Shown: positions 53,133 through 62,740 of the stretch, piece after piece | How the letters are laid out: the number at the start of each line of letters is the position of its first letter | Numbering within the stretch: the first letter of the stretch is position 1 | From: Desulfoscipio geothermicus | Lineage (GTDB): Bacteria; Bacillota; Desulfotomaculia; Desulfotomaculales; Desulfallaceae | NCBI GenBank assembly: GCA_016841205.1 | Contig: JAENZP010000003.1 | Coordinates: forward strand, 124,001-188,000 | Reading direction: 5' to 3' | Length of the DNA: 64,000 nt | Notes under the pieces: generated by a model | What the model was told of the DNA's origin: nothing | Databases searched by the model: none | What the model saw: the letters and a program-made list of their open reading frames with translations, nothing else | Position numbers and translations under genes: made by a program

Positions 53133-53230
53133 CAGGTCAAATAGCGGGTTTAAACAAACGAACATGATAAGTAAAAAAATAGATATTTTTAACCCAGTAT
53201 ATAAGATGACATGGTCTGAACACCCTTTTT

Positions 53231-53473
53231 TCAGCTAGGCTTATATTCAGAGAATGATGTATTGACCGGCTTCATAGGACTAACTGTAGAAATGGCGTGT
53301 TTATAAACCATCATTTGTTTGCCTTCGCTTTCCATAATTACTGTAAAATTATCAAAACCTTTTATCATACCCTTTAATTGAAACCCATTTACTAAAAAAA
53401 TTGTTACAGGTATATTATCCTTTCTAACCTGGTTTAAATAAGCGTCCTGTAAATTTATCTGAGGCTTTGTCAT
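53231..53473 (-). CDS. hfq: RNA chaperone Hfq
   Basis: 80 residues, ATG with GGAGGG. Sm1 motif ([22 protein letters not shown]) and Sm2 motif ([10 protein letters not shown], the YKHAI signature). Forms a hexamer binding A-rich and U-rich RNA. Downstream of miaA, the order usual in bacteria. The C-terminal tail is only about 12 residues, typical of Firmicutes. Confidence 0.95.
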   Translation of the reverse strand: MTKPQINLQDAYLNQVRKDNIPVTIFLVNGFQLKGMIKGFDNFTVIMESEGKQMMVYKHAISTVSPMKPVNTSFSEYKPS

Positions 53474-53506
53474 ATAGTTCCCTCCGTTAATTTTATACTT
53501 TTCTTT

Positions 53507-54460
53507 CTATCGACACCGGGCAGTTAGCCAAAGAGAATTGATCTCTTTTGCAACATTATTAATTGTATCATACTTCTCCATATCTATCCATTTGATACTA
53601 CTATATCGTCTAAACCAAGTCAACTGCCGCTTAGCAAATCTTCTAGTATTTCTTTTCAATAACTGTACTGCTTCATCCAAAGAATACTCGTTATATATAA
53701 AACCGGCAATCTCTTTATATCCCAAACCCTGCATGGATACCAAACCGCGATGATATCCGGCATCCAACAAACCCTGAACCTCCTTAACCAAACCGCGGTC
53801 TATCATCTTATCCACCCGGGTTTCAATACGTTTGTACAGCGTTTCCCGCTCGTAGTATAGAACAATGAATAATACATCGTAATCCTGGTAGGTCTGTTTA
53901 TTATTATTTCTAAACAGTGCGCCCGCAGCACCGGTTTGCCTTTGTATTTCCAACGCACGAATAGTTCTCTTCAAATCATTTACATGTATACGGGCCGCTG
54001 TATCTGGATCAACCGTTTGAAGCAGTTTGTGCACAGCTTCGTTTCCCTTTTGTTCAGCCTTTTGTTGCAGGGATTTTCTAAACTCGTCGTCCGCTCTCGC
54101 GCCACTAAAATCATAGTCGTAAATTACCGCATCAATATAAAATCCGGTACCACCAACCAATAGCGGTATTCTTCCGCAAAGATAAATGCTTTTTATAGCC
54201 TCCCTGGCCAGCTTTTGAAAAATAGCTACTGTAAAATCCGTATCTGGATCAATTATGTCTATTAAATGATGGGAAACACCTTTCATTTCCTGCACATTCG
54301 GCTTGGCCGTACCTATATCCATAAAATGATATATTTGCATGGAATCAGCTGATACTATTTCACCATTAAGCTCTCGTGCCACCTCCACAGCGACTTCTGT
54401 CTTACCGGTAGCCGTAGGACCGGCAATAACAACGAGTGGTATTTTACTATAACTTTTCAT
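53507..54460 (-). CDS. miaA: tRNA dimethylallyltransferase
   Basis: 317 residues from ATG 54460; longer starts at 54466 or 54472 fall on the GGGG ribosome site. Adds isopentenyl to A37 of tRNAs reading UNN. P-loop GPTATGKT, DSMQIY, GTAKP, GGTGFYIDAV, and SMQGLGYKEIAGF. MiaB, which acts next on the same base, is encoded upstream in the same cluster. Confidence 0.95.
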   Translation of the reverse strand: MKSYSKIPLVVIAGPTATGKTEVAVEVARELNGEIVSADSMQIYHFMDIGTAKPNVQEMKGVSHHLIDIIDPDTDFTVAIFQKLAREAIKSIYLCGRIPLLVGGTGFYIDAVIYDYDFSGARADDEFRKSLQQKAEQKGNEAVHKLLQTVDPDTAARIHVNDLKRTIRALEIQRQTGAAGALFRNNNKQTYQDYDVLFIVLYYERETLYKRIETRVDKMIDRGLVKEVQGLLDAGYHRGLVSMQGLGYKEIAGFIYNEYSLDEAVQLLKRNTRRFAKRQLTWFRRYSSIKWIDMEKYDTINNVAKEINSLWLTARCR

Positions 54461-54590
54461 AACCATCCCCAATCATTCTTCCTTAGCAATAACACTATAT
54501 TTTGGTTATAAGTCCTTATTGTTAATCATCGTATAATTTTTTCCAAACCTGATCACTTTTATACGATAACACAACCAAGCCCTATTCCAG

Positions 54591-56489
54591 TTAAGTGCGT
54601 TTAAACATGACATCCAACTCCCGGCGGGTGAAGGATATCATAGTGGGACGGCCATGTGGACAAGTGTATGGTTCATCAGCACTCGCAAGTAGTGTTATCA
54701 GCGTTTGCATAGCTTCATCAGAAAGTCTCTCACCAGCCTTAATGGCCGCCTTACACGCCAATAGAGCAGCAACTGTATGTTTATTCCCAGCATCGCCGGC
54801 CTTGCCATGCTCCAAAATGGTATCAACCACGTCGGCCATTAATCGTTCACTTTGCCCAGGAGAAAAATCCATTGGTATACCACGCAGCAAAAAGCTATCT
54901 CCCCCGAAATCTTCAAAAACAAATCCCACGGCCTGTAAATAAGAAGCATGCTCCTTGAGTAGTTCTTTTTCATGTACCCTTAAATTTATATTAACCGGTG
55001 TTAATAAATACTGGACTTCCGGTGAGATCGTGGTTAATGTATAGAAAAATTTTTCATACAAAACACGCTCATGGGCGGCATGTTGATCAACAACAAAAAA
55101 GCCATTCCCAGTCTGGGTCAAAATATACGCATTCATTAACTGCCCGATAATCCGTAAATCCGGAAATTCCGGGTTATTATTATAATCGATGGCCACTTCA
55201 GCCAACTGGCCGGGTGAGTAATTAGCTTTTGGCACTGAAGCTGTGAAAGTTGATTTTTTTTCTCCATTAGCATCCGACATCGGGCATACAGATTGCTGAC
55301 AGCCGTCGGCTTTACGCAAAACAGGCACAGTTTGAACGTTTGTATCTGCAACGTCTTGCTTAGCCCCCTCATCATTTGCTTCAACCATTTTTTCTTTAGT
55401 AGCAATCTTTTGGGGCAAAGAATATTGATTTATGGCAGTTGGGAAATGTAGTTTATATGGCTCACTAGTAGCAGGAAATTTTGTCTGGCTGGGAATTAAG
55501 TCGGTATCCCTTAATGCTCTGCTCGACGCATCGGTAACCAACTTCATTACTTGCTCCTCATTTTCCATTTTTATTTCCATCTTGGCAGGGTGTATGTTAA
55601 CATCTACTTTGTCTGGCGATAGCCAAATTAATATAACCGCCACCGGGTAGCGGCCAACGGTCAACTTACCCCGGTATGCCTGTTCAAGGGCCGTATTGAC
55701 AGCTGCGCTATGCACCAGCCGGCCATTCACCGCTACGGTTATTTGCTGGCGTGTGCTGCGGCTAAGCTCCGGTTTACTTATAAAACCTTCTACTTTAACA
55801 CCAGCGTCTTCACTATTTATCGAAAGCATTATATTCGCCGCGCGAGCGTCATAAATCGAGGCCAGCACATCTATTATTCTACCCGAACCAGGGGAACGGA
55901 AAATTTCTCGCCCATTGTGGTTAAAAATAAATTTGGTCTGCGGTCTAACGAGTGCCATTTTGTAAACTAAATCGGCAATAAGTCCACCCTCCGTGGACTT
56001 GGATTTTAAATGTTTACGACGTGCAGGTGTGTTAAAAAAGATGTCCTTTACACTAATAATTGTACCCACCGGACAGCCAACCGGTCCTTTTTGCAGCACA
56101 TGCCCACCCTGAAGAACCATATGATAACCTTCGTTATTTGTCGGCACTTTTGTTTTAATGGTTAGATGTGCAATCGACGCAATGCTAGGTAGCGCCTCGC
56201 CCCTGAAACCCAGGGTATTAATATCCTCCAAGTCAGCAGCACTTTTAATTTTACTGGTGGCATGACGATGAAAAGCCAGGGGGGTATCCTCCTTGCTAAT
56301 GCCGCACCCGTTATCAACCACTTCAATTGCTCCAATACCTCCGTCGGTGATAGCTATATTAATCAAATCAGCCCCAGCATCCAGTGAATTCTCCACCAAT
56401 TCCTTAACAATGGAAACAGGCCGTTCAATCACTTCGCCTGCTGCAATACGACAAGCTGTATATTCATTCAATAAAATAATTTTCGGCAT
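54591..56489 (-). CDS. mutL: DNA mismatch repair protein MutL
   Basis: 632 residues. GHKL ATPase domain (ELVENSLDAGAD, DNGCGI, TLGFRGEAL) in the first 330 residues, a variable Lys/Gln linker (about 330-430), and a C-terminal dimerisation/endonuclease domain with DQHAAHERVLYEKF (the DQHAxxERxxYE metal motif) and CPHGRP. The nuclease motif means that it can nick DNA itself, as in species without MutH. Confidence 0.94.
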   Translation of the reverse strand: MPKIILLNEYTACRIAAGEVIERPVSIVKELVENSLDAGADLINIAITDGGIGAIEVVDNGCGISKEDTPLAFHRHATSKIKSAADLEDINTLGFRGEALPSIASIAHLTIKTKVPTNNEGYHMVLQGGHVLQKGPVGCPVGTIISVKDIFFNTPARRKHLKSKSTEGGLIADLVYKMALVRPQTKFIFNHNGREIFRSPGSGRIIDVLASIYDARAANIMLSINSEDAGVKVEGFISKPELSRSTRQQITVAVNGRLVHSAAVNTALEQAYRGKLTVGRYPVAVILIWLSPDKVDVNIHPAKMEIKMENEEQVMKLVTDASSRALRDTDLIPSQTKFPATSEPYKLHFPTAINQYSLPQKIATKEKMVEANDEGAKQDVADTNVQTVPVLRKADGCQQSVCPMSDANGEKKSTFTASVPKANYSPGQLAEVAIDYNNNPEFPDLRIIGQLMNAYILTQTGNGFFVVDQHAAHERVLYEKFFYTLTTISPEVQYLLTPVNINLRVHEKELLKEHASYLQAVGFVFEDFGGDSFLLRGIPMDFSPGQSERLMADVVDTILEHGKAGDAGNKHTVAALLACKAAIKAGERLSDEAMQTLITLLASADEPYTCPHGRPTMISFTRRELDVMFKRT

Positions 56490-56497
56490 TTATTCTC

Positions 56498-57853
56498 TTA
56501 CCCTTCCGTTACCCATTCCTGTTCCTTGCTTTTTGCATAAGTCCTGCACGTATCTGTGAATTTATCTTGCATATAAACATAATCATATTCTTGTCTCTTT
56601 TTAACCTGCTCGTAAATATCATAGGCCTCACTTTGACAGGTTTGACAAGCCTGCAAGGGTATGGTAATAGCATAAATGCTAACCGGTGCCGGATTACCCC
56701 TGTTAGCCCGGGATGCTATTGCTATATATCCGGGACATTCATCACACCTACGCACTTGCTCAAGCTGTATTTCTTCAATATAATCAGTATCATAGTAGAT
56801 AAACTTTTTCCTCTGATAATATTTCCCAGAACCAAATAATTTGTGCAAATCCGCATGTTCCTTGTTTGTCCATGTTTCTAACAATTGCTCCACCGTGCGG
56901 TGCACTTGTGCTGTTTTTTCAGGGCTTTCTTTAAATTTTCCAGGCCAATAATCGGGTTCCATAACGTTAGAGTAATCAATATCGGCCAAGGCTAGGATAA
57001 TGGCCAGGTTAACATAGGGTAGAGCAGTTTCTATGGCATAACCGCCCTCCAACACAGCCAAGTTAGGCTTTAATTTTTTGGTAAAATCAGCATAGGCACC
57101 GGCAGTAAACCGCATACTGCCCAACGGATCGCTGTAATGATTATCCTGCCCCGCTGAATTTATGATCAGCTCAGGCTGAAAATCATTAACCACCGGCAAT
57201 ACCAGGTTATCCACTACATACATAAAAGTCTCGTCCACAGTACCCGGAGGCAAGGGAACATTCAGCGTTTTTGCATAGGCACCGGGGCCACCCAGTTCAT
57301 TACTAAAGCCTGAACCAGGATAAATAGTACGCCCATCTTGGTGAAAAGATATAAACAGAACATCAGGGTCATGGAAAAAAATATCCTGGGTACCATCACC
57401 ATGATGCACATCCGAATCTACAATGGCGATTTTTTTAATGCAATGACGACGGCGTAAATAATCTACGAGAATAGCTTCATTGTTAATGTTGCAAAAACCC
57501 CGATTGCCATGGACAACACGCATAGCATGGTGCCCCGGTGGTCGGACGATAGCAAAACCGTTTTTTATTTCTCCACTAACCACACTGTCTCCAAGCTGTA
57601 ATATAGACCCGGAGGCAATCAAATGTGCCTCAGTTATCTGACTTTGCACTTGCGGCACGCAGAAATGCGTCCTGGATATATCATGTATAGAGGCCAACCG
57701 TGGAGCATATTCGTGAATCTGAGGTAAATCCATGACACCCTCTTCAAAAATTTGATCGCGGGTATACAGTAATCTCTCCTCTCTTTCGGGATGCGTGGGA
57801 GATATGGCCCAGTCAAACGCTGGGAAAAATATTAATCCGGTTTTTTTATGCAT
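56498..57853 (-). CDS. Histone deacetylase-superfamily protein with C-terminal zinc ribbon
   Basis: 451 residues from ATG 57853, overlapping the stop of the hydantoinase gene by 8 nt. Arginase/deacetylase fold: RPPGHHAMR, zinc site DSDVHHGDGTQD, ISFHQDGRTIYPG, NSAGQDNHYSDPLG, LEGGY. These match acetoin-utilisation and acetylpolyamine amidohydrolase-like deacetylases. An extra 110 residues at the end hold two Cys pairs (CDEC and CQTC), a probable zinc ribbon. Substrate unknown. Confidence 0.83.
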   Translation of the reverse strand: MHKKTGLIFFPAFDWAISPTHPEREERLLYTRDQIFEEGVMDLPQIHEYAPRLASIHDISRTHFCVPQVQSQITEAHLIASGSILQLGDSVVSGEIKNGFAIVRPPGHHAMRVVHGNRGFCNINNEAILVDYLRRRHCIKKIAIVDSDVHHGDGTQDIFFHDPDVLFISFHQDGRTIYPGSGFSNELGGPGAYAKTLNVPLPPGTVDETFMYVVDNLVLPVVNDFQPELIINSAGQDNHYSDPLGSMRFTAGAYADFTKKLKPNLAVLEGGYAIETALPYVNLAIILALADIDYSNVMEPDYWPGKFKESPEKTAQVHRTVEQLLETWTNKEHADLHKLFGSGKYYQRKKFIYYDTDYIEEIQLEQVRRCDECPGYIAIASRANRGNPAPVSIYAITIPLQACQTCQSEAYDIYEQVKKRQEYDYVYMQDKFTDTCRTYAKSKEQEWVTEG

Positions 57854-59534
57854 TACTAAACCCATCCTTTGCGCCAATATGGCCTATAATTCCTCTGGGT
57901 GTTTGTACACTAATATCATATATTCTTCCGGTGGTATTCCAGTTACGCACCATATTAAAAACGTCCCGGCGATTAATTTCCGTATTACCCACTATGTTAT
58001 CCAATCCATATTTTTCCGCTCGCTTTTTCAGCCACTCATCGGCTAATAGCAAAGCATCTTCTTCAGTAAAGGAGGCTTTTTCAATTTTCCCCTGGTATCC
58101 CTCTTGCTCAATAATGTAATTCCCCTGTTCGGTATCAGCCCGCAGGCTGACCTGTAGCGTGGGTATCGCCACAGCAGCGCCTATGGCATTTGCCACCGGT
58201 GCATATGGTGGGATCACCGGGTTACCGCCTACTTTGGCTGCTATCTGAGTAATAAAACCAGCCGCTCCGCCGCCCACCCCCACGACCATATCCGGTCGTT
58301 CCTTACGCTTTTGTAGAACCTCCCAGACCCGGTAAGCTGGTTCCTGCTCCCACTGTGTAAACATATTCTCTATTTCCTGCACAATCACGTTTATAACTGA
58401 ATTTATTATTCTTTGGGCAGCTTCATAGTAGCTAATACCCAGAGGCTGGCCCAGTATATCCATCGCTTCCGCGGCTTGCTTGGCATTGCCCACCCCGGTA
58501 AGCCCCAGCACCCTTAAAGCATCGGTTGGCGTAGGCATTGGCCCGCCCATACAGAACGGCGGTCCTAGTCTTTTAGGACAAACTAGAATTTCTTGGTCTA
58601 CCCGCTCCACTAAGCTATCCCCACCTACAGCCACGGATTTAACTGCAAGTGCCCGCACCTGGGTAAGCTGTTCGTAAACCGGCGCGCCCTTTGAGGAAAG
58701 CAACGGCTGGCCGCTTAAAATTAAAGCCAGGTCAGTTGTAGTGCCACCGATATCCACCACCACTGCTGTTTCCCCTGATGGTATAAGCGCCTGCACCCCC
58801 AGGGTGCTGGCCGCCGGTCCGCTGAAAATAGTTTCAATGGGTACGCCAGTTACCTTATTAAGTAGCATAGTACCGCCATCCGCTTTAAGAATGTATACGG
58901 GTCCCTTGATACCACGCATGGTAAGAGCCGCTTGCACCGATTCCACAAAAAAGGAATATTTATCCCTAGTGGCACAAGCCAGCATGGTGGAAACCACACG
59001 ACGGGGGAAATTTAGCTGGCCAGCCACCTGATGCCCCATTTCCACATGCCAGTCCGGTTGCAAGCATTTTATCCTAGAAACAATCTCTTGTTCATGCTTA
59101 TTGTTCCGCACGGAAAACTTCCCTACTACTGCTACCTTTTTATAGCCCTTGGCGCTTAAATTATTAATAGCTTTTTCTATTTCATCGTCAGATAGGGGCA
59201 TAATTTCCCGCCCTCGGTAATCAATAGCACCTGAAATAATCAACGTATCGGTGTGAAATTGATAATGCTCGTGGCTTAAGCCTGGTCCGGGTATGAGAAT
59301 CAAGCCCACCGGAGCATATTTTTTTTCCGCAATTAAATTTGTAATCAACGTCGTGCTTAACACAACCCGCTCAATTAATTCGGCGGTCACACCTGTCATA
59401 ATTTTATCCAGCGCTTCTAACAATGAGGTAATAATATCAGCACTGCTAGGCACTGTGGCAGAATCCCGCACTAAACCATTATCTAAAAGCACCGCATTAG
59501 TACTAGTCCCCCCCACATCAATACCGATATACAT
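57846..59534 (-). CDS. Hydantoinase/oxoprolinase-family protein (HyuA-like)
   Basis: 562 residues, ATG after a poly-G ribosome site. ASKHA-type ATPase motifs IGIDVGGTSTNAVLLD (phosphate 1) and VVVDIGGTTTDLALI (phosphate 2), with SGPAASTLGVQ and VGVGGGAAGF. The family hydrolyses hydantoins, oxoproline or similar cyclic amides, sometimes with a HyuB subunit, which is absent here. Inserted between mutS and mutL together with the deacetylase gene. Confidence 0.85.
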   Translation of the reverse strand: MYIGIDVGGTSTNAVLLDNGLVRDSATVPSSADIITSLLEALDKIMTGVTAELIERVVLSTTLITNLIAEKKYAPVGLILIPGPGLSHEHYQFHTDTLIISGAIDYRGREIMPLSDDEIEKAINNLSAKGYKKVAVVGKFSVRNNKHEQEIVSRIKCLQPDWHVEMGHQVAGQLNFPRRVVSTMLACATRDKYSFFVESVQAALTMRGIKGPVYILKADGGTMLLNKVTGVPIETIFSGPAASTLGVQALIPSGETAVVVDIGGTTTDLALILSGQPLLSSKGAPVYEQLTQVRALAVKSVAVGGDSLVERVDQEILVCPKRLGPPFCMGGPMPTPTDALRVLGLTGVGNAKQAAEAMDILGQPLGISYYEAAQRIINSVINVIVQEIENMFTQWEQEPAYRVWEVLQKRKERPDMVVGVGGGAAGFITQIAAKVGGNPVIPPYAPVANAIGAAVAIPTLQVSLRADTEQGNYIIEQEGYQGKIEKASFTEEDALLLADEWLKKRAEKYGLDNIVGNTEINRRDVFNMVRNWNTTGRIYDISVQTPRGIIGHIGAKDGFSNA

Positions 59535-59623
59535 ATCGTTACCCCCCCGGCCAGTATAAACCGTAAAAATTTATTTCTTGGAACTTAACCTATACTCCTT
59601 TAACTATTGTCACTTATTTACAC

Positions 59624-62227
59624 TTAACTTTTAATTTTATCTATCCATTGATACAACAAGTTCATCGCTTCCATAGGTGTAATACGCATAACATTTATTT
59701 TAGCAAGTTCACCGAGTAAAAATTTATCTCTACAATTATCACAGAAATCAGTTTTAGAATTAACCGGTAACTTGTCATTTTTTTCTCCCTTGTATTCTAC
59801 AATACCGCTTGTACCACCACTACGCATTTCCATTTGATGCAAAGCATCTTGGGCACGATCTAAAATTTTATCCGGCAAGCCAGCCAACCGGGCTACCTGA
59901 ATGCCATAACTTTTATCCACTTTACCTGGTAATACCTTTCTTATAAAAATTATTTCATCATTCTCCTCATGAACACTGACTGTATAATTAACCACACCAG
60001 GTAAAGCATCTAAGTCTGTTAATTCATGATAATGCGTAGAGAAAAACGTTCTCGCACCGATTTGATCATGGATGTATTCCACCAAAGCCCTGGCGATACT
60101 AATACCATCGTATGTACTTGTACCCCTGCCAACTTCGTCCATAATGATTAAGCTATTAGAAGTGGCATTATTAACAATATCCCGACACTCGCTCATTTCC
60201 ACCATAAAAGTACTGCGGCCGCCAGCCAGATCATCCGCTGCACCAATACGAGTAAAAATGCAGTCCACCATACCAATTTCAGCATTGGCCGCCGGTACAA
60301 AACTCCCCATCTGAGCCATCAATATGATCAGCGCAACCTGGCGCATGTATGTACTTTTTCCTGCCATATTAGGCCCGGTAAGCAATATAAAGGTGCTATT
60401 TTCATCTATATAGGTGTCATTGGGCACGAAATTACCCGCATTTAATACCCGCTCCACCACTGGATGCCTGCCATCAGTAATAACAATTTTCTTATTAGTA
60501 TTAACAATAGGTCTGACTAAATTCGCCCGTTCGGCCGCCTCAGCGAGAGAAACCAGCACATCCAAAACGGCCAAATTGCTTGCGGTACTCTGTATTCGAA
60601 GCAATTCACCGGCTACAAGGCGCTTAATATCATCAAACAATTGAAATTCCAACTGAATCAGCCGCTCTTCAGCACCAATAATCATATCCTCATACTCTTT
60701 TAACTGATTTGTAACAAACCGCTCAGCATTAGACAAAGTTTGTTTGCGTATAAAATAATCAGGTACTTGAGATAAATTGGCTTTGGTAATCTCCAGGTAA
60801 TAGCCAAATACTTTGTTATAACCCACTCTTAGCGATTTAATACCCGTCTTCTGCCGCTCGTCAGACTCCAACTGGGCCAGCCAGTCTTTACCGTTTTTGC
60901 ATGCCGCGCGTAAGCGATCAACCTCGGAATGATAGCCATCTTTGATAATACCACCATCCCTAACTTGCAGAGGGGGATCATCCTCCAGCGCTTGATGCAA
61001 CAATTCATTTATGTCAGACATATCATCAAGAAGTTCAATTATATCAACTAAAAATTGAGTATGTACACCATCTGACAATTTTTTAATCACCGGTAATATA
61101 TCAAAGGACTTTCTTAATGACAATAAATCCCTGGCATTGGCGCTGCCGTAAGCCACTCGCCCCGCCAACCGTTCCAAATCATACACTTGTTTTAATGCAT
61201 CCTTGATCTGAGTACGCATTATTAAATTATTTAATAGTTCTTCCACTGCATCTAATCGTTTGTTTATTAAATCCGTATCCAACAGCGGTTGTTCTATCCA
61301 CTGTTTTAACAACCGACCTCCCATAGCCGTGCTTGTATAATCAAGCACCCAGATAAGTGTACCCCAGCGCATTGCGTCTTTAATAGAGCTGGTTAGCTCC
61401 AAATTACGCCTTGAAACGGCATCTATCTTCATATATTGTTTTGTATTGTATAACTTGGGACTGTCTATTTGCTGTAGGCTTCTTTTCTGGGTTTCCAGTA
61501 AATAAAACAATACTACTCCGGCAGCACGCAAACCAAATACTAAACGATCAATGCCCGTTTTCAGCCAATTCCCGCCAAACTGGCGATCCATGATAGTACT
61601 AGCCGACTCAGCAGTAAATAGCTTATCATCAATAGCAGTAATCAACACATTGGCCATTCCCACCAGCATTTTAGTCAGATTACCGTCATAACTACAAGGT
61701 AACAGTATCTCAGCCGGCCGCAGACGATATATTTCGTCAACCAATTCATTATAAGCATTATCACCGGTAAATTGCGTAACCTTAAACAAACCTGTTGAAA
61801 TGTCGGAAAAAGCCAACCCACAGCCTTTATCTTCTGCCAAAACTGCTACCAGGTAATTATTATTTTTATCATCCAAACTTTGCCCTTCCATAACCGTACC
61901 AGGGGTAACAATTCTAGTCACCTCTCTTTTGACAAGCCCCTTAGCTTGTCTGGGATCCTCCGTCTGTTCGCATATGACCACCCGGCGCCCCTTCTCTATG
62001 AGCCGGGCTATATAGGATTGGGCGGCATGATGAGGCACACCACACATGGGCACTTTTTCCCCACCGCCCCCTTCACGAGCAGTTAAAGCAATTTCTAACT
62101 CCTTGGATGCCAGCAGTGCATCGTCAAAGAACATTTCATAAAAATCTCCCATGCGAAACATCAGAATATGATTTTGATAATCTTGCTTAATTTGCAGGTA
62201 TTGTTGCATCATCGGAGAATAAGCCAC
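59624..62227 (-). CDS. mutS: DNA mismatch repair protein MutS
   Basis: 867 residues. GTG 62227 is chosen (GGGAGGG 8 nt upstream) over the adjacent TTG. Mismatch-binding domain with RMGDFYEMFFDDA (the F-x-E wedge), connector, lever/clamp, and ATPase with Walker A GPNMAGKST, ILMAQMGSFVPA, DEVGRGTSTYDG and FFSTHYHELTDL. A Cys-containing tail (DFCDNCRDKF) lies near the C-terminus. Recognises mismatches and recruits MutL. Confidence 0.95.
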   Translation of the reverse strand: MAYSPMMQQYLQIKQDYQNHILMFRMGDFYEMFFDDALLASKELEIALTAREGGGGEKVPMCGVPHHAAQSYIARLIEKGRRVVICEQTEDPRQAKGLVKREVTRIVTPGTVMEGQSLDDKNNNYLVAVLAEDKGCGLAFSDISTGLFKVTQFTGDNAYNELVDEIYRLRPAEILLPCSYDGNLTKMLVGMANVLITAIDDKLFTAESASTIMDRQFGGNWLKTGIDRLVFGLRAAGVVLFYLLETQKRSLQQIDSPKLYNTKQYMKIDAVSRRNLELTSSIKDAMRWGTLIWVLDYTSTAMGGRLLKQWIEQPLLDTDLINKRLDAVEELLNNLIMRTQIKDALKQVYDLERLAGRVAYGSANARDLLSLRKSFDILPVIKKLSDGVHTQFLVDIIELLDDMSDINELLHQALEDDPPLQVRDGGIIKDGYHSEVDRLRAACKNGKDWLAQLESDERQKTGIKSLRVGYNKVFGYYLEITKANLSQVPDYFIRKQTLSNAERFVTNQLKEYEDMIIGAEERLIQLEFQLFDDIKRLVAGELLRIQSTASNLAVLDVLVSLAEAAERANLVRPIVNTNKKIVITDGRHPVVERVLNAGNFVPNDTYIDENSTFILLTGPNMAGKSTYMRQVALIILMAQMGSFVPAANAEIGMVDCIFTRIGAADDLAGGRSTFMVEMSECRDIVNNATSNSLIIMDEVGRGTSTYDGISIARALVEYIHDQIGARTFFSTHYHELTDLDALPGVVNYTVSVHEENDEIIFIRKVLPGKVDKSYGIQVARLAGLPDKILDRAQDALHQMEMRSGGTSGIVEYKGEKNDKLPVNSKTDFCDNCRDKFLLGELAKINVMRITPMEAMNLLYQWIDKIKS

Positions 62228-62300
62228 CAAATATCCCTCCCGGGAATATTATAACATAAAGAAATTTAATCATTCGAGTACAGGAGCAAGCCTAATCAAT

Positions 62301-62334
62301 AAAAAAACCGGCGCGCAATTACGCCGGAGTTTTT
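62301..62334 (-). terminator. Terminator after ylbF
   Basis: CCGGCG/CGCCGG stem followed on the minus strand by TTTTTTT; separates miaB-ylbF from mutS. Confidence 0.8.
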
Positions 62335-62340
62335 ACCTGC

Positions 62341-62718
62341 TCAATGACCGCAACCGCTGCAGGAGGAGCAGCATTCATCACTGCAGGAATCATTACCACT
62401 TATAGCTTGTGAAATTATATTATTAATTTCTTCCAATACTTTTTCAAATTTTTGCTGTGCTTGAAAGTAACTATATATCAGAGGATTATCCAGCATCCGT
62501 TTTTCCAAATCAGCAACTTCTTGCTTTTGGACATCTGTTAATTGCTGTCCCTGCTTTTGCATTTCCAGATACAATTTTTGTTTTGAATCAAACTCCTGAA
62601 TAATACTTTGGGCATTAGAATCCTGCAGCATATATTGTTCTGCAGTTTTCATATCGTTTAGTTCCTCGGAAGTTAAAATCTCTTGACCCAGCTCATATGC
62701 TTTTTCTAATATTGACAT
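62341..62718 (-). CDS. YlbF/YmcA-family regulator with Cys-rich tail
   Basis: 125 residues, ATG after GGGGGT. The first 108 residues are the all-helical Com_YlbF fold (ILEKAYELGQEILTSEE, ...DNPLIYSYFQAQQKFEKVLEEIN). The last 17 residues contain six cysteines (DSCSDECCSSCSGCGH). In Bacillus, YlbF, YmcA and YaaT form a complex carrying Fe-S clusters that promotes RNA processing and sporulation/competence; the tail here could bind such a cluster. The gene follows miaB directly, a neighbourhood like ymcB-ymcA. Confidence 0.82.
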   Translation of the reverse strand: MSILEKAYELGQEILTSEELNDMKTAEQYMLQDSNAQSIIQEFDSKQKLYLEMQKQGQQLTDVQKQEVADLEKRMLDNPLIYSYFQAQQKFEKVLEEINNIISQAISGNDSCSDECCSSCSGCGH

Positions 62719-62740
62719 ATTTTACCCCCTATACATTAAT

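Noticed and set aside
53936-54163. Plus-strand frame inside miaA
   Set aside because: Antisense shadow of a clearly conserved gene.
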